Positions 46,662 through 57,361 of a DNA stretch of 64,000 nucleotides are shown here, one piece after another; the first letter of the stretch is position 1; each line of letters opens with the position of its first letter. The notes under the pieces are model-generated. The model saw only the letters and a list, made by a program, of their open reading frames with translations, was not told where the DNA came from and did not search any database. The position numbers were made by a program, and so were the translations under genes. This stretch comes from Comamonadaceae bacterium PBBC2 (GTDB lineage Bacteria; Pseudomonadota; Gammaproteobacteria; Burkholderiales; Burkholderiaceae_C), in the NCBI GenBank assembly GCA_002255935.1, contig NKIO01000005.1, positions 1-64,000 of the forward strand. Reading direction: 5' to 3'.

Positions 46662-47375
46662 TCAAACGGAGGCCTGCCTGCGGTGCGCCAGCCTGTCAAA
46701 TGCCCAGTGGTTGAGCATGGCCACTACCCAGCAAATCAGACCCGTCCACAGGGTGTGGCTGGGGTAGTGCGCGCCGCGCGCCGTTTGGGTCATGCCCAGT
46801 AGGAAGCCCAACACCAGCACCCAGGCCAAGAGCAGGCGGCCACGGCGGCGGGCCTCGGGGGTGGCGTTGGTCAGCCAAGGCAGGCACAGCGCCAAGAAGG
46901 CCAGCGCCGACGAGGCATGCCCACCCGGAAAGCAATGGCCGCCGCCGCCATCGGCCACGCCCCAACGCCAGTGCGAGACATAGACGGCCGCGCCGCCAAA
47001 GTCTTGCAAGTCCCAGGGGCAGCTGGTCAGGCTGATGCGCTTGAGGCTGCTGATGCACAGCAGACCCCACAAAATGCCCATGACGATTTCGATGCGCTGC
47101 AGGCGGCTGAGCGCGCGAAACCAGCCGCGCGGCCACCAGACCATGAGGACCAGCACGGCCAGCACCACGCCCGACAACTGGCGGGCTTTGGTGTGCAGGA
47201 TCTCTTCGAGCCACCAGTTGGTCTTGAGCGCAAAGCCCTGCGCGTTGCCCAGCGCTTGCATGACCGGGTAGTCCAGGCCCGAGTAGTCCCAGGCCAGCAC
47301 ACACAGCAAAGCCACCACGCTGTAGAGCGTCAGGTCTCTCAGGGGGCTGTGTTCGCGTGTCAGGGGTGTCTGCAT
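46662..47375 (-). CDS. PAP2-family membrane phosphatase
   Basis: This 237-residue inner-membrane protein has the lipid phosphatase motifs: KRISLTSCPWDLQDFGG (phosphate-binding region), CFPGGHASSALAFLAL (about 150) and HYPSHTLWTG (about 206). It is divergent from eptA (47493), sharing a 117-bp promoter region. Such pairs commonly modify lipid A: one removes phosphate and the other adds phosphoethanolamine. Confidence 0.88.
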   Translation of the reverse strand: MQTPLTREHSPLRDLTLYSVVALLCVLAWDYSGLDYPVMQALGNAQGFALKTNWWLEEILHTKARQLSGVVLAVLVLMVWWPRGWFRALSRLQRIEIVMGILWGLLCISSLKRISLTSCPWDLQDFGGAAVYVSHWRWGVADGGGGHCFPGGHASSALAFLALCLPWLTNATPEARRRGRLLLAWVLVLGFLLGMTQTARGAHYPSHTLWTGLICWVVAMLNHWAFDRLAHRRQASV

Positions 47376-47492
47376 GGGGGGCGGGGTCTCAAGAATGGCA
47401 GGATTACACCACGGTCATGCCCTCAGGGCTTTCATGGCGCAGACACCTTGGCCGACTAAAATCAGCCCGCCCATTCACCATCAAAGCACCGC

Positions 47493-49145
47493 ATGAAAAG
47501 CCTTTTTCACAAACAGCCTTGGCACCCCACCACTTTGTTGCTGGTGTTGGCCGTCTGGCTGACCACGGCGGGCAATTTGCCTTTGTGGCTCACGGTCTGG
47601 AAATTGCCTGAAACACAAGGCCTCAAGGCGCTGACCACGATGGGCAGCCTGATGCTGATTTTGCTGAGCATGGTGAGCTGGCTGTTGCTGTTTTTCGTGT
47701 GGCCCAAGTGGCTCAAGCCGGCAGGCCTCGTGTTCATGGCGGTGGTGACGTCCAGCAGCTATTTCATGCTGACCTACAACGTGGTGATCGACGCGAGCAT
47801 GATCGCCAACGTTGTGCACACCGATGCACGCGAAGTGCGTGACCTGCTGTCATGGCGCATGTTGGGCGCTTTGCTGTTGGGCGTGGTCTTGCCGGGCATC
47901 TGGTGGTGGCGTCAGCCCGTGCGGGCGGTCAAGGTCAAACCTTTGCTGCTGCGCCAGTTGGGCCTGTTTGTGCTGGCTTGGGCGTTGATGTTCGTGTTCG
48001 TCTGGGCGTCTTTCCAAGACCTGGCTTCGCTCATGCGCAACCACATCACCTTGCGTTACATGGCCAACCCTTTCAACAGCGTTTACGCGGTGGTCCGTTT
48101 GTCGGTGGGCCAGGCTTCGCAAGCGGCCAAGCCTTTGTTGCCCATTGGCGAAGACGCCAAACTGCTGGCCGTGCCCGCTTCTGAAAAAGAGGCCCCCCTG
48201 GTGGTGCTGGTGGTGGGTGAGACGGTGCGAGCGGCCAACTTTGGCCTGTCGGGCTATGCACGGCAGACCACACCCGAGCTGAATAAGCTCAAGGCACAGG
48301 GCGATCTGGTGTATTTCTCGGAAGTCAGCTCTTGCGGCACCAGCACGCAGACCTCGCTGCCCTGCATGTTTTCGCACCTGGGCAAGGCGGGTTATGAAAG
48401 CAGCGACCAGCCTTACGAAGGCTTGCTTGACGTGCTGCAACGCGCGGGTCTGGCGGTGCTGTGGATCGACAACCAATCGGGCTGCAAAGGCGTGTGCAAC
48501 CGGGTGGCGCAACACGAAACCCAGGCCCTGAAAGAGCCCGCGTATTGCCAAGACGGTGAGTGCTTTGACGAAATCATGCTGCAAGAATTGCCCAAGCAGC
48601 TGAGCTTGCTGGACCCGGCCAAACGCGCCAAAGGCACGGTGGTGGTCTTGCACCAGATGGGCAGCCATGGCCCCGCGTATTACAAGCGCTCGCCAGAGGC
48701 CATCAAACAGTTCAAGCCCGAGTGCAAAACCAGTGCTTTGCAAAACTGCCCGGTGGAGCAAATCGTCAACGGCTACGACAACTCGGTGCTCTACGCTGAC
48801 CATTTCATCGCCAAAACCATCCAGTGGTTGCAGGCCCAGTCGCGGCCCACGGCCTTGATGTACCTGTCGGACCACGGCGAATCGCTGGGTGAAAAAGGGC
48901 TGTACCTGCACGGCATGCCCTACCGCATGGCACCTGTGGAGCAAAAGCATGTGCCCATGTTGGCTTGGCTGTCCAAGCCCATGCAGCAGCAGCGCGGCTG
49001 GCGCATGGCCTGCCTGCAGGCTCAGGCGGGCAAATCGTGGTCGCACGACAACCTGTTTCACTCCATGCTGGACCTCAATCAGGTGGGCACGGCTTTGGCC
49101 AAGCCTGAGCTGAACATCTTCGCGGCTTGCGCAGCTGGCCGTTGA
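47493..49145 (+). CDS. eptA: Lipid A phosphoethanolamine transferase (EptA family)
   Basis: This 550-residue protein has five N-terminal membrane segments and a C-terminal sulfatase-fold domain: VVGETVRAANFGLSGYARQTTPELNK, the nucleophile Thr283 in SSCGTSTQTSLPCMF, HQMGSHGPAYYKR and YLSDHGESLGEKGLYLHGMPY. Cysteine pairs (SGCKGVC, YCQDGEC, CKTSALQNC) would form the periplasmic disulfides of EptA. It transfers phosphoethanolamine to lipid A and can give resistance to cationic peptides. Confidence 0.93.
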   Translation: MKSLFHKQPWHPTTLLLVLAVWLTTAGNLPLWLTVWKLPETQGLKALTTMGSLMLILLSMVSWLLLFFVWPKWLKPAGLVFMAVVTSSSYFMLTYNVVIDASMIANVVHTDAREVRDLLSWRMLGALLLGVVLPGIWWWRQPVRAVKVKPLLLRQLGLFVLAWALMFVFVWASFQDLASLMRNHITLRYMANPFNSVYAVVRLSVGQASQAAKPLLPIGEDAKLLAVPASEKEAPLVVLVVGETVRAANFGLSGYARQTTPELNKLKAQGDLVYFSEVSSCGTSTQTSLPCMFSHLGKAGYESSDQPYEGLLDVLQRAGLAVLWIDNQSGCKGVCNRVAQHETQALKEPAYCQDGECFDEIMLQELPKQLSLLDPAKRAKGTVVVLHQMGSHGPAYYKRSPEAIKQFKPECKTSALQNCPVEQIVNGYDNSVLYADHFIAKTIQWLQAQSRPTALMYLSDHGESLGEKGLYLHGMPYRMAPVEQKHVPMLAWLSKPMQQQRGWRMACLQAQAGKSWSHDNLFHSMLDLNQVGTALAKPELNIFAACAAGR

Positions 49146-49210
49146 GCGGCAAGTCCATTCGAAATTAGGGACAATAGGGCATCGGTTTTGACCTTTGCCC
49201 CACTTGACCC

Positions 49211-49717
49211 ATGGCCCTGCTTCCAATTCTTTGCTATCCCGACCCCCGCCTGCACAAGGTGGCCCAACCCGTCGCCGCCTTCGATGAGCGCTTGAGTGCC
49301 TTGATCGACGACATGCTGGAGACCATGTACGACGCCAATGGCATCGGTCTGGCCGCCACGCAAATCGATGTGCACCAACGCTTGGTGGTGATCGACGCCT
49401 CGGAAGAGCGCAACAAGCCGCTGGTCCTGATCAACCCCGAAATCACCTGGATGAGCGACGAGCGCGTCAAAGGCGACGAAGGTTGCCTGTCGGTGCCCGG
49501 CATCTACGACGGCGTGGAACGCGCCACCGCGGTCAAGGTCACGGCCTTGGACCGTCATGGTCAATCCCAAAACATCGAAGCCGAGGGCCTCTTGGCCATT
49601 TGCATCCAACACGAGATGGACCACCTCAAGGGCAAGGTGTTTGTGGAGTACCTCTCGCCCCTCAAGCAAGGCCGTATCAAGACCAAGATGATCAAGGCTC
49701 AGAAAGCCGAGCGCTGA
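49211..49717 (+). CDS. def: Peptide deformylase
   Basis: This 168-residue metalloenzyme has the three motifs: GIGLAATQ (about 45), EGCLSVPG (about 92) and HEMDHLKG (about 135), whose Cys and two His bind the metal. It removes the formyl group from new proteins. It is followed 6 bp later by fmt, which adds the formyl group to initiator tRNA. Confidence 0.98.
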   Translation: MALLPILCYPDPRLHKVAQPVAAFDERLSALIDDMLETMYDANGIGLAATQIDVHQRLVVIDASEERNKPLVLINPEITWMSDERVKGDEGCLSVPGIYDGVERATAVKVTALDRHGQSQNIEAEGLLAICIQHEMDHLKGKVFVEYLSPLKQGRIKTKMIKAQKAER

Positions 49718-49723
49718 TTGGCC

Positions 49724-50689
49724 ATGCGTTTGATTTTTGCGGGCACGCCCGAATTTGCCCAAGTGGCCATGGCCGCCCTGCACGCGGCAGGCCATGAAAT
49801 TGTGCTGGTGCTGACCCAGCCCGACCGGCCCGCCGGTCGCGGCATGAAGCTGCAACCCTCGCCCGTCAAGCAATGGGCCTTGGACCACGCTGTGTCCGTG
49901 GCTCAGCCGCGCAGCCTGCGCCTGGACGGCAAATACCCCGAAGACGCCGCAGCCGCCCAACAGACCCTGCTGGCAGCCAAGGCCGACGCCATGATCGTGG
50001 CCGCCTATGGCTTGATCTTGCCGCAGTGGACGCTGGATTTGCCGCCTTTGGGGTGCCTGAACATCCATGCTTCGCTCTTGCCCCGCTGGCGCGGTGCAGC
50101 GCCCATTCACCGAGCCATTGAGGCGGGTGACGCGCAAACCGGCATCACCATCATGCAAATGGACGCGGGCCTGGACACCGGCGACATGCTGCTGGTGCGC
50201 ACACAGGCCATCTTGCCCACCGACACCACCGCCGTGCTGCACGACCGGTTGGCCGCATTGGGCGGCGAGGCCATCGTGCAGGCGCTGGCCGACATCGACC
50301 AGCTCAAGCGTCAGCCCCAGCCGAGCGAAGGCGTGAACTACGCACACAAGATCGACAAAGCCGAAGCCGCCCTCGACTGGGCCTTGAGCGCCGAGGTGCT
50401 GGCTTGCCGCATCCGGGCGTTTGACCCCTTCCCCGGCATGACCGTGCCCTTGGCCACCGCCAATGGCAGCGAAACCCTCAAGATTTGGCAAGCGCTGGCC
50501 GAGCCATTGGCCAGCCCCGCCGAGCCCGGCACCGTGGTGCAGGCGGACGCCAGTGGCGTGCGCGTGGCCTGTGGCCAGGGCCAGCTGTGCCTCACGCAAC
50601 TGCAGCGCCCCGGTGGCAAGCGTCTGACCGCGGCCGACTTTTTGCGCGGTTGCCCCCTGCAAGTGGGCCAACGCTTGGTGGCGGCCTGA
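49724..50689 (+). CDS. fmt: Methionyl-tRNA formyltransferase
   Basis: This 321-residue protein has [19 protein letters not shown] at the N-terminus, the 10-formyl-THF binding core [21 protein letters not shown] with catalytic Asn/His/Asp ([17 protein letters not shown]) and a C-terminal OB-fold. ATG at 49724 is preferred over the TTG at 49718. It forms def-fmt and overlaps azlC by one base. Confidence 0.98.
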   Translation: MRLIFAGTPEFAQVAMAALHAAGHEIVLVLTQPDRPAGRGMKLQPSPVKQWALDHAVSVAQPRSLRLDGKYPEDAAAAQQTLLAAKADAMIVAAYGLILPQWTLDLPPLGCLNIHASLLPRWRGAAPIHRAIEAGDAQTGITIMQMDAGLDTGDMLLVRTQAILPTDTTAVLHDRLAALGGEAIVQALADIDQLKRQPQPSEGVNYAHKIDKAEAALDWALSAEVLACRIRAFDPFPGMTVPLATANGSETLKIWQALAEPLASPAEPGTVVQADASGVRVACGQGQLCLTQLQRPGGKRLTAADFLRGCPLQVGQRLVAA

Positions 50690-51420
50690 TGTTTTTCCTC
50701 TCGCGCCTGTACCGTCACCCCGCTTTTGTGGTGGGCATGCGCGAGGTGTCGCCGCAGTCGCCCGGCATTGCCGCCTGGGGCCTGATGACCGGCGTGGCCA
50801 TGGTCAAGTCGGGCATGAGCGTGTTCGAGGCCAGCGCCATGACGCTGCTGGTGTTTGCCGGCAGCTCGCAGCTGGCGGCCATACCGCTCATCGTGGCGGG
50901 TGCGCCCGCTTGGGTGATTTTGGCCACCGGCTTTTGTGTGAACTTGCGCTTTGTGGTGTTCAGCCTGCACCTGCGTGCCTTTCTCATCCATCTGCCGCGC
51001 TGGCAGCGCATGCTGCACGGCTACCTGACCGCCGACATCAGCTACGTGCTGTTCGCCCGCAAATACGCCCACCCGGCCGAGACTGCCGAGGGGCGGCTGG
51101 AGCAAGAGGCTTATTTGGCGGGCAATGACTTTTTGAATTGGTTGTCGTGGATCGTGGCCAGTTTTGCGGGCATCGCGCTGGCGAACCTGATCCCGCCCAG
51201 CTGGGGTTTGGGCTTTGCGGGCATTTTGTGCCTGCTGGGCATCCAGTGCTCGCTGGCCAGCTCGCGCATGCGCATGCTGTCCTCCGCGGTCGCAGGCGCT
51301 GCGGCCGTGGTGGCCTACAGCCTGCCGCTCAAACTCAACATCGTGGTGGCGATCGCCGTGGCGGTGATCTTGTGCCTGACGGTGGAAAAACTCCGCCCTG
51401 CCCCCGGAGCTGCGGCATGA
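50689..51420 (+). CDS. azlC: AzlC family branched-chain amino acid exporter, large subunit
   Basis: This 243-residue polytopic membrane protein has the AzlC/YgaZ core: SPGIAAWGLMTGVAMVKSGMS, MTLLVFAGSSQLAAIPLI and GFCVNLRFVVFSLHLRAFL. It works with the small AzlD subunit encoded next. The ATG overlaps the fmt stop (TGATG). Confidence 0.92.
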   Translation: MFFLSRLYRHPAFVVGMREVSPQSPGIAAWGLMTGVAMVKSGMSVFEASAMTLLVFAGSSQLAAIPLIVAGAPAWVILATGFCVNLRFVVFSLHLRAFLIHLPRWQRMLHGYLTADISYVLFARKYAHPAETAEGRLEQEAYLAGNDFLNWLSWIVASFAGIALANLIPPSWGLGFAGILCLLGIQCSLASSRMRMLSSAVAGAAAVVAYSLPLKLNIVVAIAVAVILCLTVEKLRPAPGAAA

Positions 51421-51752
51421 ACGGCACGGACCTGTGGACCTTGGCCGTCATCGTCGGGCTGGCGCTGGTCACGGTGCTCACGCGCAGCTTCTTTTTCATC
51501 TCGAGCAAAAACTGGCAGCTGCCCCACTGGGCGCAACGCGGCTTGCAATACGCGCCGATTGCCGCCCTGTCGGCGGTGGTGGTGCCCGAAATCATCACCG
51601 TGCAAGGCACCCTCATCAGCACTTGGCAGGACGCCCGCCTGTTTGCCGCCTTCATGGGCGCTGGCATTTACTTTTGGCGCCGCGACGTGCTTCTGACCAT
51701 CTTGGCCGGCATGGCCGTGTACCTGCCCTTGCACTTGGGCTTGGGCTGGTAA
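51417..51752 (+). CDS. azlD: AzlD family branched-chain amino acid exporter, small subunit
   Basis: This 111-residue protein has four hydrophobic segments and the AzlD pattern LALVTVLTRSFFFI, LQYAPIAALSAVVVPEI and RRDVLLTILAGMAVYL. It overlaps azlC by 4 bp. Confidence 0.92.
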   Translation: MNGTDLWTLAVIVGLALVTVLTRSFFFISSKNWQLPHWAQRGLQYAPIAALSAVVVPEIITVQGTLISTWQDARLFAAFMGAGIYFWRRDVLLTILAGMAVYLPLHLGLGW

Positions 51753-51785
51753 GGCGGCTTTCCAAAAGGGCTTGCGCTGTTCCCT

Positions 51786-51811
51786 GTAGGAGCTGAACTG
51801 TGTTCGGCGAT
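51786..51811 (+). repeat. REP-like palindrome, family B
   Basis: A 26-bp unit starting GTAGGAGCTGAACTG and ending TTCGGCGAT, with GAAC/GTTC arms. It lies between azlD and pgk; the rest of 51753-51949 shows only the pgk promoter region. Confidence 0.85.
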
Positions 51812-51949
51812 TCCATGCAAACCCCTGTCGTGTCTTCAACCCCATCCCCGATGAACATCGGTTTGTTCCAGTGACGTTACCGGCCATTTGTCAGCCCGCG
51901 TCAGATGCGCCTTTTAAAATGAGTACAGTTTTCCCGATACAGGACCCCC

Positions 51950-53143
51950 ATGAACGTCATCCGTTTTTCTGATTTGTGCGCCAGTGGCAAAGCCGCCGGC
52001 CAACGTGTTTTCATCCGCGCCGACCTGAACGTGCCGCAAGCCGATGACGGCAGCATCACCGAAGACACCCGCGTGCGCGCCAGCGTGCCCTGCATCCAGA
52101 TGGCTTTGGCCGCAGGCGCCGCCGTCATGGTGACCAGCCACTTGGGCCGCCCCACCGAGGGCGAGTTCAAAGCCGAAGATTCCCTGGCCCCAGTGGCCAA
52201 GCGCCTGGGCGAGCTGCTCGGCCGTGAAGTGCCCTTGGTCGCCAATTGGGTGGACGGCGTGACCGTGGCCCCCGGCCAAGTGGTCTTGCTGGAGAACTGC
52301 CGCGTCAACAAAGGCGAGAAAAAGAACAACGAAGAGTTGGCCCGCAAGATGGCCCAGCTGTGCGACATCTACGTGAACGACGCCTTTGGCACGGCCCACC
52401 GCGCTGAAGGCACCACGTACGGCATCGCGCAGTTCGCGCCCATCGCTTGCGCAGGCCCCTTGCTGGCGGCCGAGATCGATGCGATCAGCAAGGCCCTGGC
52501 CAACCCAAAGCGCCCACTGGCGGCCATCGTGGCGGGCTCCAAGGTGTCGACCAAACTGACCATCTTGAAGAGCTTGGCCCAAAACGTGGACCAGCTGATC
52601 GTCGGCGGCGGCATTGCCAACACCTTCATGCTGGCCGCAGGCCTGAACATCGGCAAGAGCTTGGCCGAAGCCGATTTGGTGGGCGAAGCCCAAGCCGTGA
52701 TCGAGGCCATGAAAGCCCGTGGCGCCGAGGTGCCGATCCCAACCGATGTGGTCACGGCCAAAGCCTTTGCCGCCGATGCACCCGCCACCGTCAAAAAAGC
52801 CACCGAGGTGGCTGACGACGACATGATCTTGGACATTGGCCCCGAGACCGCGGCCAAGCTGGCCGAGCAGCTCAAAGCCGCAGGCACCATCGTCTGGAAC
52901 GGGCCTGTGGGTGTGTTTGAGTTCGACCAGTTCGCCAACGGTACGAAAGTCATTGCCCAGGCGATCGCCGAGTCCAGCGCCTTCAGCATCGCAGGCGGTG
53001 GCGACACCTTGGCCGCGATCGCCAAGTACGGCATTGAAAAGCAGGTCGGCTACATCTCGACCGGCGGCGGCGCCTTCTTGGAGATTTTGGAAGGCAAGAC
53101 CTTGCCGGCCTTCGAGATCTTGGCCAAACGCGCTGCTGTTTGA
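51950..53143 (+). CDS. pgk: Phosphoglycerate kinase
   Basis: This 397-residue enzyme has [19 protein letters not shown] (about 22-40), SHLGRP (about 64), GGSK-like [10 protein letters not shown] (about 196) and the nucleotide site [17 protein letters not shown] plus GGGDTLAAI. Phosphoryl transfer between 1,3-bisphosphoglycerate and ADP in the cytoplasm. It stands alone here, without the gap or pyk neighbours of some genomes. Confidence 0.98.
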   Translation: MNVIRFSDLCASGKAAGQRVFIRADLNVPQADDGSITEDTRVRASVPCIQMALAAGAAVMVTSHLGRPTEGEFKAEDSLAPVAKRLGELLGREVPLVANWVDGVTVAPGQVVLLENCRVNKGEKKNNEELARKMAQLCDIYVNDAFGTAHRAEGTTYGIAQFAPIACAGPLLAAEIDAISKALANPKRPLAAIVAGSKVSTKLTILKSLAQNVDQLIVGGGIANTFMLAAGLNIGKSLAEADLVGEAQAVIEAMKARGAEVPIPTDVVTAKAFAADAPATVKKATEVADDDMILDIGPETAAKLAEQLKAAGTIVWNGPVGVFEFDQFANGTKVIAQAIAESSAFSIAGGGDTLAAIAKYGIEKQVGYISTGGGAFLEILEGKTLPAFEILAKRAAV

Positions 53144-53149
53144 GCCAAA

Positions 53150-53174
53150 GTCGGACCTGAAGGTGCCGACCTAC
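53150..53174 (+). repeat. REP-like palindrome, family A
   Basis: A 25-bp unit starting 7 bp after the pgk stop, identical to the complement of 45354-45378. It lies just beside the IS110 element. Confidence 0.82.
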
Positions 53175-53202
53175 CGGGATGTTGTAGATACTGTGATGCG
53201 TG

Positions 53203-54360
<1,158 letters not shown>

Positions 54361-54418
54361 ACTTGGACATGTTTTAAAAGAAAAACACATCCAAAGGCAT
54401 TGAGAAAAATCATACAAG

Positions 54419-54438
54419 GTCGGGGCTTCAGCCCCGAC
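54419..54438 (+). repeat. REP-like palindrome, family A variant
   Basis: GTCGGGGCT and AGCCCCGAC form a perfect 9-bp stem around TC. It lies 25 bp before the next family A unit. Confidence 0.8.
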
Positions 54439-54463
54439 ATGGGGCTTGCGCTGAACCGCCAAC

Positions 54464-54487
54464 GTCGGAGCTGAAGCTCCGACCTAC
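54464..54487 (+). repeat. REP-like palindrome, family A
   Basis: The 24-bp unit is identical to 45396-45419, about 9 kb away. It lies between the IS element and the ahpF terminator. Confidence 0.85.
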
Positions 54488-54494
54488 GGCTGAT

Positions 54495-54524
54495 AAAAAA
54501 ACCGGACACAAGGTCCGGTTTTTT
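54495..54524. terminator. Bidirectional terminator after ahpF
   Basis: CCGGAC and GTCCGG form a 6-bp stem with a 5-base loop. It is flanked by A7 on one side and T6 on the other, so it can stop ahpF transcription (minus) and any transcription from the IS side (plus). Confidence 0.9.
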
Positions 54525-54543
54525 CATGCAACAACACAACCGA

Positions 54544-56094
54544 TCAGGAACGGATCAGGTGGTCAAAGGCGCTGAGCGCGGCCTTGGCACCTTCGCCTGC
54601 GGCAATCACGATCTGCTTGTACGGCACCGTGGTGCAGTCACCGGCAGCGAACACGCCGGGCACATTGGTGTGGCCCTTGGCGTCGACCATGATCTCGCCA
54701 AACTTGGAGAGTTCCACCGTGCCTTTCAAGAACTCGGTGTTGGGCACCAAGCCGATTTGCACGAACACACCCGCCAATTCAACATGGTGCTCGGTGCCGG
54801 TCGCGCGGTCTTTGAAGCGGATGCCATTGACCTTGCTGCCATCACCGGTGATCTCGGTCGTCTGAGCGTTGGTGTGCACCGTCACATTGGGCAGGCTGTT
54901 GAGCTTGTTCACCAAGACGGCGTCGGCCTTGAGTTGCTCGGCAAATTCGATCACGGTGACGTGTTCGACGATGCCGGCCAAGTCAATCGCCGCTTCGATG
55001 CCCGAGTTGCCGCCGCCGATCACGGCTGTGCGCTTGCCCTTGAACAGCGGGCCGTCGCAATGCGGGCAATAGGCCACGCCCTTGTTTTTGTACTCGGCTT
55101 CACCGGGCACATTCACATTGCGCCAGCGGGCACCGGTGGACAAAATCACCGTTTTGGCCTTGAGGGTGGCGCCGTTTTCCATCTGGATGTGCACCAAACC
55201 GTCGGCCCCTGCGGGCGTCAGCTTGTCGGCACGTTGCAGGTTCATGATGTCCACGCCGTAGTGGCGCACCTGCGCTTCGAGCGCGGCCGAAAACTTGGGG
55301 CCATCGGTCTCGAGCACCGAGATGTAGTTTTCAATCGCCATGGTGTCGTTGGTCTGGCCGCCAAAGCGCTCGGCGGCCACGCCCACGCGAATGCCTTTGC
55401 GGGCGGCGTAGACGGCAGCTGCCGCACCTGCAGGGCCACCGCCCACGATCAGCACTTCATAGGGGTCTTTGGCGTCGAGCTTGGCCGCGTCGCGGGTGGC
55501 CGCGCCCGTGTCGAGTTTGGCCACGATTTCTTCGACGCTCATGCGTCCCGAGCCGAACACCTGACCGTTCAAGAACACCATGGGCACGGCCATGATCTGG
55601 CGCTCATCGACTTCTTTTTGGAAGGCACCGCCTTCGATGACCACGGTTTTGACCTTGGGGTTGAAGATGGCCATGAGCGACAGCGCCTGCACCACGTCGG
55701 GGCAGTTGTGGCAGCTCAAGGACATGTAGACCTCGAAGCTGAAGTCACCGTCCAAGCCTTTGATCGCATCAATGACTTCGGGCTCGACCTTGGGTGGGTG
55801 GCCGCCGGTCCACAGCAACGCCAAGACCAGAGAGGTGAATTCGTGGCCCAGGGGCAAGCCTGCAAAGCGCACGCCTTGGGTTTCACCTTCGCGGGCCACC
55901 ACAAAAGACGGCTTGCGAGCGTCCTTGCCCGAGGTGTCGAGCGTGACCTTGTCAGACAGGCTGACGATGGTTTCCAACAAGCTCTTCATGTCGGTGCCGG
56001 TTTCGCTGTCGTCGAGCGAGGCGATCAGTTGGATCGGTTGGCGCAGCAAGCCAAGGTATTGTTGCAATTGGGCTTTGAGGGTGTCGTCGAGCAT
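54544..56094 (-). CDS. ahpF: Alkyl hydroperoxide reductase subunit F
   Basis: This 516-residue flavoprotein has the N-terminal double thioredoxin-fold domain with [10 protein letters not shown] (redox CxxC, about 128), FAD-binding [21 protein letters not shown] (about 213), the active disulfide CPHCDGPLF (about 345), an NADH site [14 protein letters not shown], and [13 protein letters not shown] plus [11 protein letters not shown]. It reduces AhpC with NADH. Start at 56094 follows GGAGAA. It lies 225 bp downstream of ahpC. Confidence 0.97.
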   Translation of the reverse strand: MLDDTLKAQLQQYLGLLRQPIQLIASLDDSETGTDMKSLLETIVSLSDKVTLDTSGKDARKPSFVVAREGETQGVRFAGLPLGHEFTSLVLALLWTGGHPPKVEPEVIDAIKGLDGDFSFEVYMSLSCHNCPDVVQALSLMAIFNPKVKTVVIEGGAFQKEVDERQIMAVPMVFLNGQVFGSGRMSVEEIVAKLDTGAATRDAAKLDAKDPYEVLIVGGGPAGAAAAVYAARKGIRVGVAAERFGGQTNDTMAIENYISVLETDGPKFSAALEAQVRHYGVDIMNLQRADKLTPAGADGLVHIQMENGATLKAKTVILSTGARWRNVNVPGEAEYKNKGVAYCPHCDGPLFKGKRTAVIGGGNSGIEAAIDLAGIVEHVTVIEFAEQLKADAVLVNKLNSLPNVTVHTNAQTTEITGDGSKVNGIRFKDRATGTEHHVELAGVFVQIGLVPNTEFLKGTVELSKFGEIMVDAKGHTNVPGVFAAGDCTTVPYKQIVIAAGEGAKAALSAFDHLIRS

Positions 56095-56243
56095 GGTTTT
56101 CTCCGGTTTCAGGCTGCACACATCCAGGGCCTCGCTTGTGGCGGGGCCTCAGAAAAAAGGGTTTGGGGGGAATCGTTGAGGGCAGCGCACACCCGGCTTG
56201 TGGCCTTGTTGCGCTGTGCTCAACGCCCTGCGTGGCAGGGGTT

Positions 56244-56300
56244 GTAGGAGCTTGCCCTGCAAGCGATCAGGGGGCAATCGCCAGCGGGGCTGGCTCCTAC
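56244..56300. repeat. REP-like inverted pair (family B) between ahpC and ahpF
   Basis: GTAGGAGC...GCGAT (56244-56267) and its inverted counterpart ATCGCC...GCTCCTAC (56277-56300) are 9 bp apart and can fold into one long hairpin. It closely resembles Pseudomonas REP pairs. Located in the ahpC-ahpF spacer, it could stabilise ahpC mRNA or reduce ahpF read-through. Confidence 0.85.
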
Positions 56301-56319
56301 AAAGAGGCTGATGGCAGGA

Positions 56320-56883
56320 TCAGATCTTGCCGACCAGGTCGATGGAAGGGGCCAAAGTCTTGGCGCCTTCTTTCCACTTGGCGGGGCACACTTGGCCGGG
56401 GTTGGCGGCGGTGTACTGGGCAGCGGTCAACTTGCGCAGGGTTTCGGACACGTCACGGGCGATTTCGTTGGAGTGGATTTCCAGGGTCTTGATCGTCAAC
56501 TCGGGGTTGATGATGAAGGTGCCGCGCAGTGCCAGACCTTCTTCTTCGATGTGCACGCCAAAAGCGCGTGTCAAAGCGTGGGTAGGGTCACCGACCAATG
56601 GGAACTTGGCTTTGCCCACAGCAGGCGAAGTCTCATGCCACACTTTGTGCGAGAAGTGGGTGTCGGTGGTGATGATGTACACCTCAGCGCCGGCTTTCTG
56701 GAAAGCAGCGTAGTTGTCAGCCGCGTCTTCGATCTCGGTGGGGCAGTTGAAGGTGAACGCGGCGGGCATGAAAATCAGCACGTTCCACTTGCCTTTGAGG
56801 CTTTGCTCGGTCACTTCGATGAACTTGCCGTTGTGGAAGGCTTGGGTTTTGAAGGGCTGCACTTGCGTGTTGATCAGGGACAT
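56320..56883 (-). CDS. ahpC: Alkyl hydroperoxide reductase subunit C (2-Cys peroxiredoxin)
   Basis: This 187-residue peroxiredoxin has the peroxidatic Cys in PAAFTFNCPTEIED (about residue 47) and the resolving Cys in GQVCPAKWKEG (about 166). The usual FTFVCPTE motif has N for V. It reduces H2O2 and organic peroxides with AhpF. AAGGAAA precedes the ATG. Confidence 0.97.
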   Translation of the reverse strand: MSLINTQVQPFKTQAFHNGKFIEVTEQSLKGKWNVLIFMPAAFTFNCPTEIEDAADNYAAFQKAGAEVYIITTDTHFSHKVWHETSPAVGKAKFPLVGDPTHALTRAFGVHIEEEGLALRGTFIINPELTIKTLEIHSNEIARDVSETLRKLTAAQYTAANPGQVCPAKWKEGAKTLAPSIDLVGKI

Positions 56884-56917
56884 GGTGTTTCCTTAGGTTG
56901 GTTGAAAAAAACTATCG

Positions 56918-56933
56918 AATGAGAAAACTCATT
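56918..56933. promoter_or_regulatory. Inverted repeat upstream of ahpC, possible operator
   Basis: AATGAG-AAAA-CTCATT lies 35-50 bp before the ahpC start on the template for its promoter. It does not match the OxyR ATAG-N7-CTAT pattern. A regulator is unknown. Confidence 0.3.
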
Positions 56934-57076
56934 GGGTTGAATCATAAATCGAATCACCCGCCTCCCGCGAGACAAAGCCATTGGAAGTTTCAATGAGCAC
57001 CATAGCCTCGGCGTGTACTTCGTCTTGGGGCCGCCCTGCTCTGCGATGGCCATCCGTGCAAACCAAGCTCGGCGCT

Positions 57077-57361
57077 GGCTGTTCGTGGGAGCTGATCTTC
57101 ATTGGCAACGGCTGTTCGTGGGAGCTGTGCTTCATTGGCTTTGGCTGTTTGTGGGAGCTGGGCTTCATTGGAGAAGGCTGTTCGTGGGAGCTGAGCTGTG
57201 CTCGGCGATTGCTCGCACACCACAACCCCCATCGCCCAACACAGTTGAGCTCCCACAAAAAAACCAAGGCTTCGCAGGACCTGCTATCAGCAACGGCTGT
57301 TTGTGGAGGCGGAGCTTCATTGGCGATGGCTGTTCGTGGGCGCTGAACTCCGTTCTGCGCT
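57077..57361. repeat. 33-bp tandem repeat derived from family B REP elements
   Basis: Three exact-length 33-bp units run head to tail (57077-57109, 57110-57142, 57143-57175), each GGCTGTTYGTGGGAGCTG followed by NNCTTCATTGG and 4 variable bases. A fourth start (57176) runs into a complete REP unit (57184-57209), which pairs with an inverted copy at 57231-57256. Two more units begin at 57295 and 57328. A frame crossing it would give an 11-residue repeat on either strand, but I see no gene. The rest of 56934-57076 holds nothing recognisable. Confidence 0.85.

Noticed and set aside
56884-56940. OxyR binding site upstream of ahpC
   Set aside because: No ATAG-N7-CTAT pattern is found; only a different inverted repeat is visible.
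57077-57361. Possible CRISPR array
   Set aside because: The units abut with no spacers, the period is exact, and no cas genes occur anywhere in the window.
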